This document shows positions 26,855 to 34,454 of a stretch of DNA of 64,000 nt, one piece after another. A program made the position numbers and the translations under genes. The stretch lies in contig NZ_JAROCB010000004.1 of the NCBI RefSeq assembly GCF_030433675.1, forward strand, positions 186,001 to 250,000, read 5' to 3'. The DNA is from Leifsonia virtsii (lineage in GTDB: Bacteria > Actinomycetota > Actinomycetes > Actinomycetales > Microbacteriaceae). Each line of letters opens with the position of its first letter. Positions within the stretch are counted from its first letter, which is position 1. A model generated the notes under the pieces. The model saw only the letters and a program-made list of their open reading frames with translations. It made no database searches and was not told where the DNA came from.

Positions 26855-28436
26855 CGGGGTTACCTCCCTGGTTGTCCGGGTTGTTGGGGTCCTGTGTCGG
26901 GTCGCCGCCGTCGAACGTCGCCGGGTCCGGGACCATCGCCGCGGCCGCGCGCTTCTCAGCGAGGATGCGGTTCACCTCGGCGCCGACGGCCGTGTCGTCC
27001 CAGTCCGGGTTGAACATCTTCACCGACTGCCACACCGAGATCGCGCCGGCCGCTGAGAGGTACTGGATCGTGCGCGCCTGCTTCTCCGGGTCGACCTGGG
27101 CGCTGTCGGGGAAGCGGACCTCGGGCGGTGCGAACTGGCCGCCGCCCTTGCCGGCGAACAGCTTCCCATCGAGCTCCAGCGCGACCGCGAGCTGCTCGGC
27201 GATCGCCCGCTTGTCGTACAGGATCTTCTTCCCGCGGGTGGCTTCCTTGTCGTCGTCCTGCAGCAGCTCACCGGTAGCGGTGAGCTGGCGGCCGGTGTCC
27301 TTGTCGACGCTGCGGGTGCCGAGGCCGGCGGTGCGGTAGATCATGCGCCACAGCTCGGTGGTGGTGGCCTCGTGCTCCTCGGTGCGGATCTCGAACTGGA
27401 CCTGCTCGATCTTGTCGCCGTCGGGGTTGCCCGGAGTGTTCAGGCCGACGAACAGCTCCCGGTCGATGTCGAACGAGGCACCGCGGCCCCGGCCGAGCGT
27501 CTCCAGGAATGCCTGCGGGACGACGGCCTTCGCCGCGCCGAGCTTCAGGTCACGCATCCAGGACGAGTACGCCTCGTCGAGGGCGTCGAAGAGCGGGTAG
27601 AGCTGGGCGAAGTCGGAGCGGCCAGCGTTCGCCAGCGCGCCCTTCTTCCGCCACGCCCACGTCGGGAGGTTCATGTTGTACGACGCGGTGAGCCGGTCGA
27701 TGCCGGTGAGGATGACGCTGTTCTCGTTCACCAGCGTGGCGAGGTAGGCGGTCTCGTCGCGGTCCTGCAGCGGGATGCGCTGGCCGATCTTGTCGGCGGT
27801 GCCGAGGTAGAGGGCGTGCTCGATCGCGCCGACCGCGTGCCGCTCGAGGTGCCGGTAGTACTCGTTCCCGTCGCGGTACTCGGTCCACAGCGTCACCGCG
27901 ACCAGCTTGCCCTTGCGGAACTCGGGGAGCGCGACGTCGGCGCCGTACGCGGACAGCCACACGTGGTCAGCGATCTCGGTGTCCCACTCGGAGACCAGGA
28001 CCGACGCACCGAACACGGACTTGAGTTCGCCCATCGTGTTGAACGTCGAGTGCGCCTGGTCAGAGTTGCCGATCAGCTCGAGCCGGTCGATCGTGTTCTT
28101 CGACTGCTTGTCGGTGAAGCGCAGCTCCGGCGGGTTCGAGAACACGGACGCCGACGCCAGCGACGCGACATCGGCCGGCGCGGGGACGTGGAGGCGGGTG
28201 CGGTTCTGCCCGGGAGGCACGGGGCGGCCCCAGAACTTCGACGACACCCACCCGACGACGCCGCCCTCGTACAGCTCGCCGTCGCGCCGGTGCGTCGCAG
28301 CCGGCCGCTCGCCGCGGTAGAACTCGTGGATCGCGTCCGCGTCGCCCACCCGCCACGTCTCGGACTCCGCGTACACCTTGTACGCCTCGTCCCACGGCTT
28401 CGGCGGCCAGGAGGTGTTGGGGTCGGGAAGCGCCAC
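26841..28436 (-). CDS. Portal protein
   Basis: 531 residues starting at GTG 28436 (AGAGGAGG upstream), 11 bases after the TerL stop. It has the SPP1 gp6-type composition: an N-terminal wing (WRVGDADAIHEFYRG...), a central part (GIDRLTASYNMNLPTWAWRKKGALANAGRSDFAQLYPLFDALDEAYSSWMRDL) and a Pro/Gly/Asn-rich C-terminus. The portal is the dodecameric ring through which DNA enters and leaves the head. Order TerL-portal-MuF is canonical. Upstream in-frame sequence overlaps terL antiphase and was left out. Confidence 0.9.
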   Translation of the reverse strand: MALPDPNTSWPPKPWDEAYKVYAESETWRVGDADAIHEFYRGERPAATHRRDGELYEGGVVGWVSSKFWGRPVPPGQNRTRLHVPAPADVASLASASVFSNPPELRFTDKQSKNTIDRLELIGNSDQAHSTFNTMGELKSVFGASVLVSEWDTEIADHVWLSAYGADVALPEFRKGKLVAVTLWTEYRDGNEYYRHLERHAVGAIEHALYLGTADKIGQRIPLQDRDETAYLATLVNENSVILTGIDRLTASYNMNLPTWAWRKKGALANAGRSDFAQLYPLFDALDEAYSSWMRDLKLGAAKAVVPQAFLETLGRGRGASFDIDRELFVGLNTPGNPDGDKIEQVQFEIRTEEHEATTTELWRMIYRTAGLGTRSVDKDTGRQLTATGELLQDDDKEATRGKKILYDKRAIAEQLAVALELDGKLFAGKGGGQFAPPEVRFPDSAQVDPEKQARTIQYLSAAGAISVWQSVKMFNPDWDDTAVGAEVNRILAEKRAAAAMVPDPATFDGGDPTQDPNNPDNQGGNPDGGQ

Positions 28437-28447
28437 GGGTGCCTCCT

Positions 28448-29728
28448 CTACGCTGCGATCCGGTCGAGTTCCGGGGTCCAGATGTGCTTGGTCGAATGGG
28501 CGACGTAGCGGCCACCGTCGAGCCAGTGGTCGTTCTCCTTCAGCGGCTTGTCCTCGCCGTCGTCGGTGGCTTTCTCGTCCCACCGGTACTCGGTGACCTC
28601 GGCCAGCCAGTTCTCGCACCGGTCGGTGACGATGAGCTTGCGGCGGTCGAGGAGGTTCGAGATGGTCGCGATGCCGGGGAGGACGTCGTTGTTCGCCGGC
28701 CAGGTGGTGACACCGTCGTCGAGGAGCTGCCGGGCGAACGATGCGGCCGACGGGTCGCGGAAGATGAAGCGCGGCTCCATGTCGGACGGGTACGGGGTGT
28801 GCTCCTGGGGCAGCCACTTCCGGAACCGCTTCGAGAGCTCGACGTCGGAGAGTGTGTAGCCCTCCTCGCGGGAGTTCCAGCCCCACTCGTCCATGAACAC
28901 CAGCCGCGGGTCGCGCTCGTCGGTGAGGCCGAGCATCATCGCGGTCGTGGCGTTCGTAGTGCCGTAGTCCATGCCGACGCCGATGATCGCCTGCAAGCGT
29001 GGCATCTGCGCGAACGGGATCTGGTGCACGTGCGGATCCCACATCGGGAAGATCGCGCCGGCCGCGTTCGTCCACAGGCCGCGGATCATCCGGTCGTAGA
29101 AGACTCCGGAGTACGAGCGGACCATGTCGGCCTTGTACTCGTCGTCGAGGGCCGGGTTGTCGTCCATCGTGAAGTGGAAGCTGACGAGGTTCTTGTCGGC
29201 CGCTTGCAGGATCCACTTCTTCCGGATCCAGTGGTTCGCGCTGGCCGGGTTCATCGTGGCGAGAAGACGGGCGCCGGGCACACGAAGCCGGGAGATCAGC
29301 ATGTTCCAGAACTCCTCAGGGAGGAGCGCCGCCTCATCCACGTAGGCGAGACCGATCGTGGCGCCCTGGATGCGGCCGACGGCCTTGGCGTCGTTCGCGC
29401 CGACGAGCATGACCTCACGGCCGAGGATCCACGCCGACGTCGAGCCGGGCGTGTAGACGACCTGCGACGAGATGCGGGAGCCGAAGATTTCCGTGTTCGC
29501 GAGCAGGGTGAAGACGTTCTGGTAGATCGTCTGCAGCGACTTCCCGATGATCACGATCAGGCCGCCACGCGGGGCCACGCGCACGGCCAGTAGGAACGCC
29601 CACAGAGAGATCACCGTCTTGCCCGACGACACCGCGCCGTACCAGAGCGCCAGCTTCCGCGTCTGCGCATCCACGAGCGAGAGGATCTGCGCCCGGGAAA
29701 CGCGCCGCTCCAGCTCGTCAAGCCTCAT
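28448..29728 (-). CDS. Terminase large subunit
   Basis: 426 residues from ATG 29728. Walker A is GAVSSGKT (31-38), Walker B AYVDEAALL, and motif III ATMNP (LLATMNPASANHW). The nuclease half contains GVGMDYGTTNATTAMML and acidic residues consistent with an RNase H-like fold (Terminase_6C type). It pumps DNA into proheads and cuts it. The ATG overlaps the small-subunit stop by 11 bases. No intein or insertion is seen. Confidence 0.95.
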   Translation of the reverse strand: MRLDELERRVSRAQILSLVDAQTRKLALWYGAVSSGKTVISLWAFLLAVRVAPRGGLIVIIGKSLQTIYQNVFTLLANTEIFGSRISSQVVYTPGSTSAWILGREVMLVGANDAKAVGRIQGATIGLAYVDEAALLPEEFWNMLISRLRVPGARLLATMNPASANHWIRKKWILQAADKNLVSFHFTMDDNPALDDEYKADMVRSYSGVFYDRMIRGLWTNAAGAIFPMWDPHVHQIPFAQMPRLQAIIGVGMDYGTTNATTAMMLGLTDERDPRLVFMDEWGWNSREEGYTLSDVELSKRFRKWLPQEHTPYPSDMEPRFIFRDPSAASFARQLLDDGVTTWPANNDVLPGIATISNLLDRRKLIVTDRCENWLAEVTEYRWDEKATDDGEDKPLKENDHWLDGGRYVAHSTKHIWTPELDRIAA

Positions 29729-30251
29729 CGGGCTCGCCCTCAACCGGTGCCGCCTCGCGGGCCCGGATCTCCTCGGCCGCCGCCTTGAACCCAGCAGCGA
29801 GAACATCCAGCGTGCCGACGGCCTCCTCGAGCCCGTGGTCCGACTTCTCGATCACCCTGGTCGCCTTGTCGAACGCGATCCCCGCGGTCACGACAGCGTT
29901 GCGCCGCACCTCAGCCGGCGCCGAGTCGAGCACCTCCGACGTGAACGTGTTGTCCTTCCCGCCGAAGTTGAACACCTCGTACGGGGCGTCGAGCTGGTCG
30001 AGCATGTCCGACGCCACGGCGAGCATCTTCTGGGCGACGAGGAGACGCTCCTCCGCCAGGTCGATCGTGCGGGCCCGCACCGCCAGCTCCGTCGCCGACC
30101 GGTCGAAGCTGACACCAGCGTCCGTGCAGATGCGAGTGACCGTTCCGCCCGCGACCTCGAACTCCCGTGCGATCGCGTTCCGGGTCTTCCCTGCACGAGC
30201 GGCCGCCACGATCTGTTCGCGCGTTTCGTCGCTGACTGGTCTACCCGGCAT
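29718..30251 (-). CDS. Terminase small subunit
   Basis: 177 residues. An N-terminal helix-turn-helix (VSDETREQIVAAARAGKTRNAIAREFEVAGGTVTRICTDAG) would recognise the packaging site. The middle is helical and the end acidic (EGEPDEA). Location directly before TerL makes this the usual assignment although the sequence itself is not diagnostic. It is the first gene of the late operon; a GAGGTG site precedes ATG 30251. Confidence 0.82.
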   Translation of the reverse strand: MPGRPVSDETREQIVAAARAGKTRNAIAREFEVAGGTVTRICTDAGVSFDRSATELAVRARTIDLAEERLLVAQKMLAVASDMLDQLDAPYEVFNFGGKDNTFTSEVLDSAPAEVRRNAVVTAGIAFDKATRVIEKSDHGLEEAVGTLDVLAAGFKAAAEEIRAREAAPVEGEPDEA

Positions 30252-30364
30252 GGTCGATCACCTCGGTTGGGCCTCTTGCCCGTTCGGAGTGAGGCGTCGC
30301 GCCTCGGAAGGTCGGGGGTGGCCGCTACGCTGGGCCCACTTGCTCGAAGACGAGAGGAAATGCA

Positions 30365-30718
30365 GTGAGGCCGATATTCGACAGAAGTGGAAGAGTCTGT
30401 GCCTGGTTCGCGGAAGACCGGGTGGTCGACATGAGCGGGCGCACCATTGGCTGGGTGCGGGACGGTCACTTCTTCTCGACCCGTGGCAGAACGATCGGCT
30501 CATACACAACCGGGTACTTCCGAGACCGGCGGGGTGGTGCGGTCGCCTTTACGGAGGGAGCCATCGACGGGCCGATGGTCCCGTTGACGGCTCTTCCCCC
30601 GTTGCCGCCGCTGGCAGCGCTTCCGCCTCTTCCCCCGATTCCCCCCATTCCGCCGATTCCGCCGATTCCGTCGCTGAGTTGGTCGTCTGAGACGTGGGCG
30701 GATTACGTAGCCGTTTGA
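30365..30718 (+). CDS. 4-fold beta flower domain protein with Pro-rich tail
   Basis: 117 residues. Four similar beta-hairpin repeats are visible: IFDRSGRVCAWFAEDRVVD, MSGRTIGWVRDGHFFS, TRGRTIGSYTTGYFRD and RRGGAVAFTEGAIDG; this is the pattern of the 4-fold beta flower (Bflower) domain. The C-terminal 40 residues are PPLPPL/PPIPPI repeats ending in SSETWADYVAV. Domain function is unknown. The gene stands alone on the plus strand between the early and late minus-strand operons, with an own terminator, so it looks like a moron. GTG 30365 follows GAGAGG. Confidence 0.72.
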   Translation: MRPIFDRSGRVCAWFAEDRVVDMSGRTIGWVRDGHFFSTRGRTIGSYTTGYFRDRRGGAVAFTEGAIDGPMVPLTALPPLPPLAALPPLPPIPPIPPIPPIPSLSWSSETWADYVAV

Positions 30719-30833
30719 GGTCCGGTCACGCCGCGCAGGTCTACCTCGCTGCGAAAGGTGGACAGCGTCGTGAGCAGCCTTCGCGGCCCTGTGCAATACC
30801 GCGTTGACGCGGCGCGACCGCACTCATGGGGGA

Positions 30834-30870
30834 GGCCCCGCCAGGGCTTGGGGGGATGCCTGGCGGGGCC
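30834..30870 (+). terminator. Terminator after the beta-flower gene
   Basis: A perfect 12-bp stem (GGCCCCGCCAGG / CCTGGCGGGGCC) with a 13-base loop is followed by TTCTT on the plus strand. It lies about 115 bases after the stop codon. No gene is seen in 30719-30954. Confidence 0.75.
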
Positions 30871-30954
30871 TTCTTGGGTGGAGTTCTCCATCCGACAGTG
30901 TCTATGCTCCGGGTTTTCCGGAATTGATTCCAGCTTGACGGCGGCGGCGTGTCG

Positions 30955-31152
30955 CTACGAGCGGCTGGCCGATCCGCGAGGGCGGCCTCGCCGCTTCTGT
31001 CCGGCTACCCGCATGAGGTCGACGGATCGGATGATGCGGCCCTCGCTGCTTTCCTCGTACGGCAAGGAGCCCTCCGCCATCCACTCGTAGACAGCCGACT
31101 TGCCGCGCCCAGATGCAGCGATCGCCTCAGCGACAGTGAGTTCAGCCTTCAT
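30955..31152 (-). CDS. Small helix-turn-helix protein (excisionase/MerR-like)
   Basis: 65 residues. LTVAEAIAASGRGKSAVYEWMAEGSLPYEES is a winged helix-turn-helix of the excisionase (MerR-like) type, with a basic tail (GQKRRGRPRGSASRS). It is the last gene of the early operon. A recombination directionality factor for the serine integrase or a small regulator are both possible; serine integrase RDFs are too diverse to tell by sequence. Confidence 0.68.
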   Translation of the reverse strand: MKAELTVAEAIAASGRGKSAVYEWMAEGSLPYEESSEGRIIRSVDLMRVAGQKRRGRPRGSASRS

Positions 31153-31357
31153 CGCTTTCCCTCCGGTCGTGTCGCAGGCTGAGCCCCTCTGCCGCGAACA
31201 CGGCCTTGAGTTCCGCCATCGTCATGTCGCTCAGATCGATCACCGGGCAATCGCAGGGGCGAAGGGCGCGGCTGTCGAACCGGCGCCCGCACCCGGGGCA
31301 GGGGAGGCCGTGTAGGGGATTCGGCGGGAGTAGTGGGGCCACCTTGTCGATGCTCAA
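31142..31357 (-). CDS. Small zinc-ribbon-like protein
   Basis: 71 residues if the TTG at 31357 is used; it overlaps the previous stop as TTGA, the overlap style of this operon. CPGCGRRFDSRALRPCDC provides four Cys for one zinc. The C-terminal half (VIDLSDMTMAELKAVFAAEGLSLRHD) is helical. No family or role can be named. Start is uncertain because TTG is the only coupled option. Confidence 0.55.
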   Translation of the reverse strand: MSIDKVAPLLPPNPLHGLPCPGCGRRFDSRALRPCDCPVIDLSDMTMAELKAVFAAEGLSLRHDRRESDEG

Positions 31358-31773
31358 GCGGGCATCTCCTTCCTGCGCTCGTCGCGCCGACGTACGTTCT
31401 CGGCCGGGGTCACCGGCTCGAGATGGGCTGGGTTCACGCACACCGGCCGTCCGCAGAGATGGTCGATCTCGAGCCCTTCCGGGATCTCGCCGACGAAGAG
31501 CTCGTACGACGCCCGATGCGCAGAGACGGTCCGGTCCTGGATCGAGGTGAGGCCGTAGCCACTCGCCGCCACGTGGCCCTTCCAGATCCAGCAGCCGTCA
31601 CGCTCCTGCGTCATGGCTCGGAACTGCTGCTCGCGTGTCAGGAGGGCGTAGCGGTCGAGGTTGCCGGCGTTCCGCTCGCGGGCGTAGTGCTTCGCGCACA
31701 GCCCGCGGGCGCCGTGATTGTCCAGCTCGCGGTCGCAGCCGTCGTAGACGCAGTGCGTTCTCACGTACCTCAT
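31354..31773 (-). CDS. HNH endonuclease (homing-type, zinc-containing)
   Basis: 139 residues starting at ATG 31773. An N-terminal Cys/His part (HCVYDGCDRELDNHGARGLCAKHYAR) precedes DGCWIWKGHVAASGYG and the HNH core LEIDHLCGRPVCVNPAHLEPVTPAENVRRR. This is the form common in actinophages as free-standing HNH nuclease, possibly a mobile homing gene or assisting replication or packaging. ATGA overlap with the preceding gene. Confidence 0.85.
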   Translation of the reverse strand: MRYVRTHCVYDGCDRELDNHGARGLCAKHYARERNAGNLDRYALLTREQQFRAMTQERDGCWIWKGHVAASGYGLTSIQDRTVSAHRASYELFVGEIPEGLEIDHLCGRPVCVNPAHLEPVTPAENVRRRDERRKEMPA

Positions 31774-32537
31774 GCCGCAGCCTTCCCGGCCATCTCGGCC
31801 TCGATCTCCTGCCGCAGGACGCGCATGTCGAAGTCGACTAGCTGCGGATCCCAGAGCGCGCCGCAGCCCGGGTTCGAGCACTGGATGACGATCGGGTCGA
31901 GGTGCTCGAGCGGCGGTCGCCACTGCAGCGATTCGTGCTGGCAGGTGCGGCAGCGGATGTGGCGGATGCGGCGTGGCTTCTCTTCGAGCGGGAACGCGTG
32001 CAGCGCCGTCTGGACGGCGTGCACGTATCGGACCGCCTCCGCGGCTCCGTGGTGCTTCGTTCGGAGCCGGTCGACGCTGTCGCTGACGTAGCGCACGAGG
32101 ATCTCGGTGACCCACCAGACGGCCTCGATGGGAGCCTCGGGGTGGAAGCCGTTGTGGTGTGACGCGGTGACGTCCCACTCGGGCTCCTCGACTCGCCAGT
32201 CGACGGAGTAGGCGACGGCGACGGCGGCCAGCGCCCGGTAGAGCGTGTCGGCCTGCACCCATGACGTCGGCAGGATGACGCGGGATCCGGGAGCCGTGCG
32301 CACGCCGCTCGTGTCGCGCGGACCCGACTCGATAGACCGGCAGTGCGAGATCAGGTCGACGCTGAGCGCGAGCGCCTCGTCGAATTTGGTCGCGCACGAG
32401 TAGCAGAGAAGCCCCTGCTCGGCCGGCCGCGGGAGACACCCGGTGCAGGCGTCGTTCTCGCACGTCGAAAGGTGCTCGTTGCGGATGGTGCACGAGCGGA
32501 GGTCATCGACGTCGTTCGTGATGCAGAGCAGTGTCAT
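31770..32537 (-). CDS. Phage zinc-binding protein of unknown role
   Basis: 255 residues from ATG 32537. Several Cys pairs are visible: CENDACTGCLPRPAEQGLLCYSC in the N-terminus and CRTCQHESLQW...CSNPGCGALWDPQLVDFDM near the end. The middle is helical (RVILPTSWVQADTLYRALAAVAVAYSVDWRVEEPEWD). It resembles actinophage proteins of about 250 residues often named only as zinc-finger hypothetical proteins near HNH genes. No catalytic motif is visible. Confidence 0.7.
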   Translation of the reverse strand: MTLLCITNDVDDLRSCTIRNEHLSTCENDACTGCLPRPAEQGLLCYSCATKFDEALALSVDLISHCRSIESGPRDTSGVRTAPGSRVILPTSWVQADTLYRALAAVAVAYSVDWRVEEPEWDVTASHHNGFHPEAPIEAVWWVTEILVRYVSDSVDRLRTKHHGAAEAVRYVHAVQTALHAFPLEEKPRRIRHIRCRTCQHESLQWRPPLEHLDPIVIQCSNPGCGALWDPQLVDFDMRVLRQEIEAEMAGKAAA

Positions 32538-32722
32538 CGGGTCTCCTTGGTCTGGTGGCACGGGCAGTCGAAGTTCTTCGCGCAGCCGAGTCCGGGGGTC
32601 TTGCAGCAGGCGTGGCACGGACGCGGGTCACGCGCCGGCGGTCGAGGCTCAGGCTCGAACCACGCCGCGATGGGCTTCTCGTTCAGCAGCGCCGTCGTCG
32701 AACGCGCTCGCCGCAGCTTCAC
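32534..32722 (-). CDS. Small Cys-rich early protein
   Basis: 62 residues, with ATGA overlaps at both ends. The second half has six Cys and two His (CHACCKTPGLGCAKNFDCPCH), pointing to zinc binding. Nothing more can be assigned. Confidence 0.6.
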   Translation of the reverse strand: MKLRRARSTTALLNEKPIAAWFEPEPRPPARDPRPCHACCKTPGLGCAKNFDCPCHQTKETR

Positions 32723-32838
32723 GAGCGCGCCGCTTCGTCGGCCTCGGCGAAGGAGTCAGCGGCGTGCTCGAACTCGACCACCGTGAGGAACTGCTGCCGG
32801 CTGAGGTGCGGCGCCGGCGGCCGGGGAACGCCGCTCAT
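32719..32838 (-). CDS. 39-residue early protein
   Basis: A short gene supported by its junctions: its ATG overlaps the upstream stop by one base (TGATG), and its own stop overlaps the next ATG as ATGA. The product MSGVPRPPAPHLSRQQFLTV... ends in an acidic helix (EFEHAADSFAEADEAARS). Unknown function. Confidence 0.55.
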   Translation of the reverse strand: MSGVPRPPAPHLSRQQFLTVVEFEHAADSFAEADEAARS

Positions 32839-33167
32839 CAAATCCCCATCCGGCGGAGGATGCGCGCCCACAACGCCTGTCGAGCGTCCTGAGCCCGCTG
32901 CGACGGGCTGGGTATCGTCCAGAGTGCCGCGAACATGGCCACGTCGGCCTCGACCGTCGTCTTCTCTGGCCGAGACACCTCCACGCGCTCGTACAGGTCA
33001 GCCTCGCGCAGCGCGGCGACCAGGTCGGCCTGCGGCAGGGTGATCTGACGTACCCGCCTCACCCGGCCCCAGCGCCCGCCGTCGCGCTCCCGAAGAGTGA
33101 TCCGCACGCGCTTGTACGGGCTGACGCCCGAGTCGTAGCGCTCGATCTCGATGTCCTGGTGCTTCAT
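32838..33167 (-). CDS. Hypothetical early protein
   Basis: 109 residues from ATG 33167 (ATGA overlap with the upstream gene). Basic and beta-like N-terminus (EIERYDSGVSPYKRVRITLRERDGGRWGRVRRVRQITLP), helical C-terminus (AMFAALWTIPSPSQRAQDARQALWARILRRMGI). No recognised family. Confidence 0.62.
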   Translation of the reverse strand: MKHQDIEIERYDSGVSPYKRVRITLRERDGGRWGRVRRVRQITLPQADLVAALREADLYERVEVSRPEKTTVEADVAMFAALWTIPSPSQRAQDARQALWARILRRMGI

Positions 33168-33670
33168 GCTGCCCGTCCTCCCGTGAGTGGCCGCTGCTCC
33201 GCCTCGTAGCGCGCGAAATAGCTCCTCGCCGTCCGCTCGTTGATCTGCTCCTCCGCAGCGATGTCCTTCCACGAGCGGTGCATCCAGCGGCCGTCCCAGA
33301 TGCGCTCACCGAGCTCGACGGAGTAGTACGACGGTCGGCCCGTCGGCTTCGGCGTCAGCGCACGTCGAGTCAGCTCGCCGATCAGCGCGCCGACCGTGGT
33401 GTCGTGGAGCTGCGCGAGCTGGTGGAGGCGCTTGTAGTGCTCGACCGAGATCGGCGTGCGCACCTCGACGAAGCCGAGAGCCGTCGCTGACCTTGGCCGC
33501 GGAGACTTATCCACAGCCCCACTCGCACGCTCAGGAACAGAAGATGATCCGCTCTGGTCTTGGCCACGTACGTTAGTTGCGTCTGTTGCGTTCGTTGCGT
33601 GCATTGCTCCGGACGCCGTCGAGTACTGCTCAGCGGCGATGCTTGGAGCATTGCTTGTAGCACTGCTCAT
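33164..33670 (-). CDS. DNA-binding-type early protein with C-terminal helix-turn-helix
   Basis: 168 residues from ATG 33670. A disordered N-terminus of about 70 residues (Ser/Thr/Ala/Asn-rich, ATNATDATN) precedes VEVRTPISVEHYKRLHQLAQLHDTTVGALIGELTRRAL, which resembles a ribbon-helix-helix, and a C-terminal helix-turn-helix (SWKDIAAEEQINERTARSYFARYEAE). Two DNA-binding-like units in one protein next to a replication-type gene suggest an origin-binding or regulatory role; this is inference. Confidence 0.65.
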   Translation of the reverse strand: MSSATSNAPSIAAEQYSTASGAMHATNATDATNVRGQDQSGSSSVPERASGAVDKSPRPRSATALGFVEVRTPISVEHYKRLHQLAQLHDTTVGALIGELTRRALTPKPTGRPSYYSVELGERIWDGRWMHRSWKDIAAEEQINERTARSYFARYEAEQRPLTGGRAA

Positions 33671-34029
33671 GCTGCCTTTCCTCTCTGCTTGGCCCACCGC
33701 GCTGCGGCGGCCTTCTTCGCCTTCTCGGTCCGTGCCTGCGACTCCTCATCGGAGGGCTGGAACGCCGCCCAGTCGTGGATGAGCCAGCCGCCCTCGATTG
33801 GTTCCCACATGCCGACCTCGACGAGGAGATCGGCGTCTCGCTTTTTCCCGTGCATGAGGCCGAGGGCGGCCGCGGGCACGAATCCGGAGTTGCCCTGGCC
33901 GCCGCAGTAGCCGAGGCTGAACACCCACACGCACAGCGCGTGGTCGCCGCCGCGCTGCCCCAGCAGCTCGAGCGTCTTGTGGTTGCTGTGGAGGTTCACG
34001 TCCACTCGCACCCAGTTGAGGTTGGCCAT
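33667..34029 (-). CDS. Replication-initiation-type protein (replisome organiser N-domain-like)
   Basis: 120 residues from ATG 34029. WVRVDVNLHSNHKTLELLGQRGGDHALCVWVFSLGYCGGQGNSGFVP..., LLVEVGMWEPIEGGWLIHDWAAFQ and the basic helical end (ESQARTEKAKKAAAARWAKQR) follow the common layout of phage replisome-organiser/DnaD-like N-terminal domains (winged helix ending GWxIHDWxxxQ). The usual C-terminal extension is absent, so the protein may need a partner such as the neighbouring gene. Confidence 0.68.
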   Translation of the reverse strand: MANLNWVRVDVNLHSNHKTLELLGQRGGDHALCVWVFSLGYCGGQGNSGFVPAAALGLMHGKKRDADLLVEVGMWEPIEGGWLIHDWAAFQPSDEESQARTEKAKKAAAARWAKQRGKAA

Positions 34030-34454
34030 CAGGCCGCTCCCTTCCAGCCCATCGAGACCATGCGCTCGCGCGCCTCGGTCTCGTCGATCTCCTGCCAGCT
34101 GCCCTCGTCGTCGTAGAGCACCCACACCTTCCGCAGGGTTCCGCGCTCAGTGCGGACCCATCGGGCGGCCGGCCACTCACGCCAGTCGGCGCGCGTCCAT
34201 CCGGGGACGGCCCAGCCCTCGGCGACGGCCTGCTCTGGGTGCTCGGTCTTCCAGGTGTGGCAGTCGAGCCCGAGGCACTGCAGGTTGGACGGAACAGTCC
34301 AGCCGCCCTGCCCGCGGTTCTTGCGGTGGTCACGAGCGATCGGGCCGCACGGGCGGCGGCAGCGCTGGCACGTGTCGCTGTCGCGGTTCGTCGCGACCTC
34401 GTAGGCGTCCGCCTCTTCAGCGGGCGTCGGTTGCGCGAGTTTCGGCGCTATCAC
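34029..34454 (-). CDS. HNH endonuclease
   Basis: 141 residues. The core CQRCRRPCGPIARDHRKNRGQGGWTVPSNLQCLGLDCHTWKTEHPEQAVAEGW shows the Cys pairs, the ARDHR His and the N...CH...H end of an HNH nuclease. The C-terminal third (VRTERGTLRKVWVLYDDEGSWQEID) is beta-like. It is directly downstream of the helicase-methyltransferase gene (ATGA overlap) and overlaps the next ATG by one base. It may act with that gene or be an independent phage HNH. Confidence 0.82.
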   Translation of the reverse strand: MIAPKLAQPTPAEEADAYEVATNRDSDTCQRCRRPCGPIARDHRKNRGQGGWTVPSNLQCLGLDCHTWKTEHPEQAVAEGWAVPGWTRADWREWPAARWVRTERGTLRKVWVLYDDEGSWQEIDETEARERMVSMGWKGAA

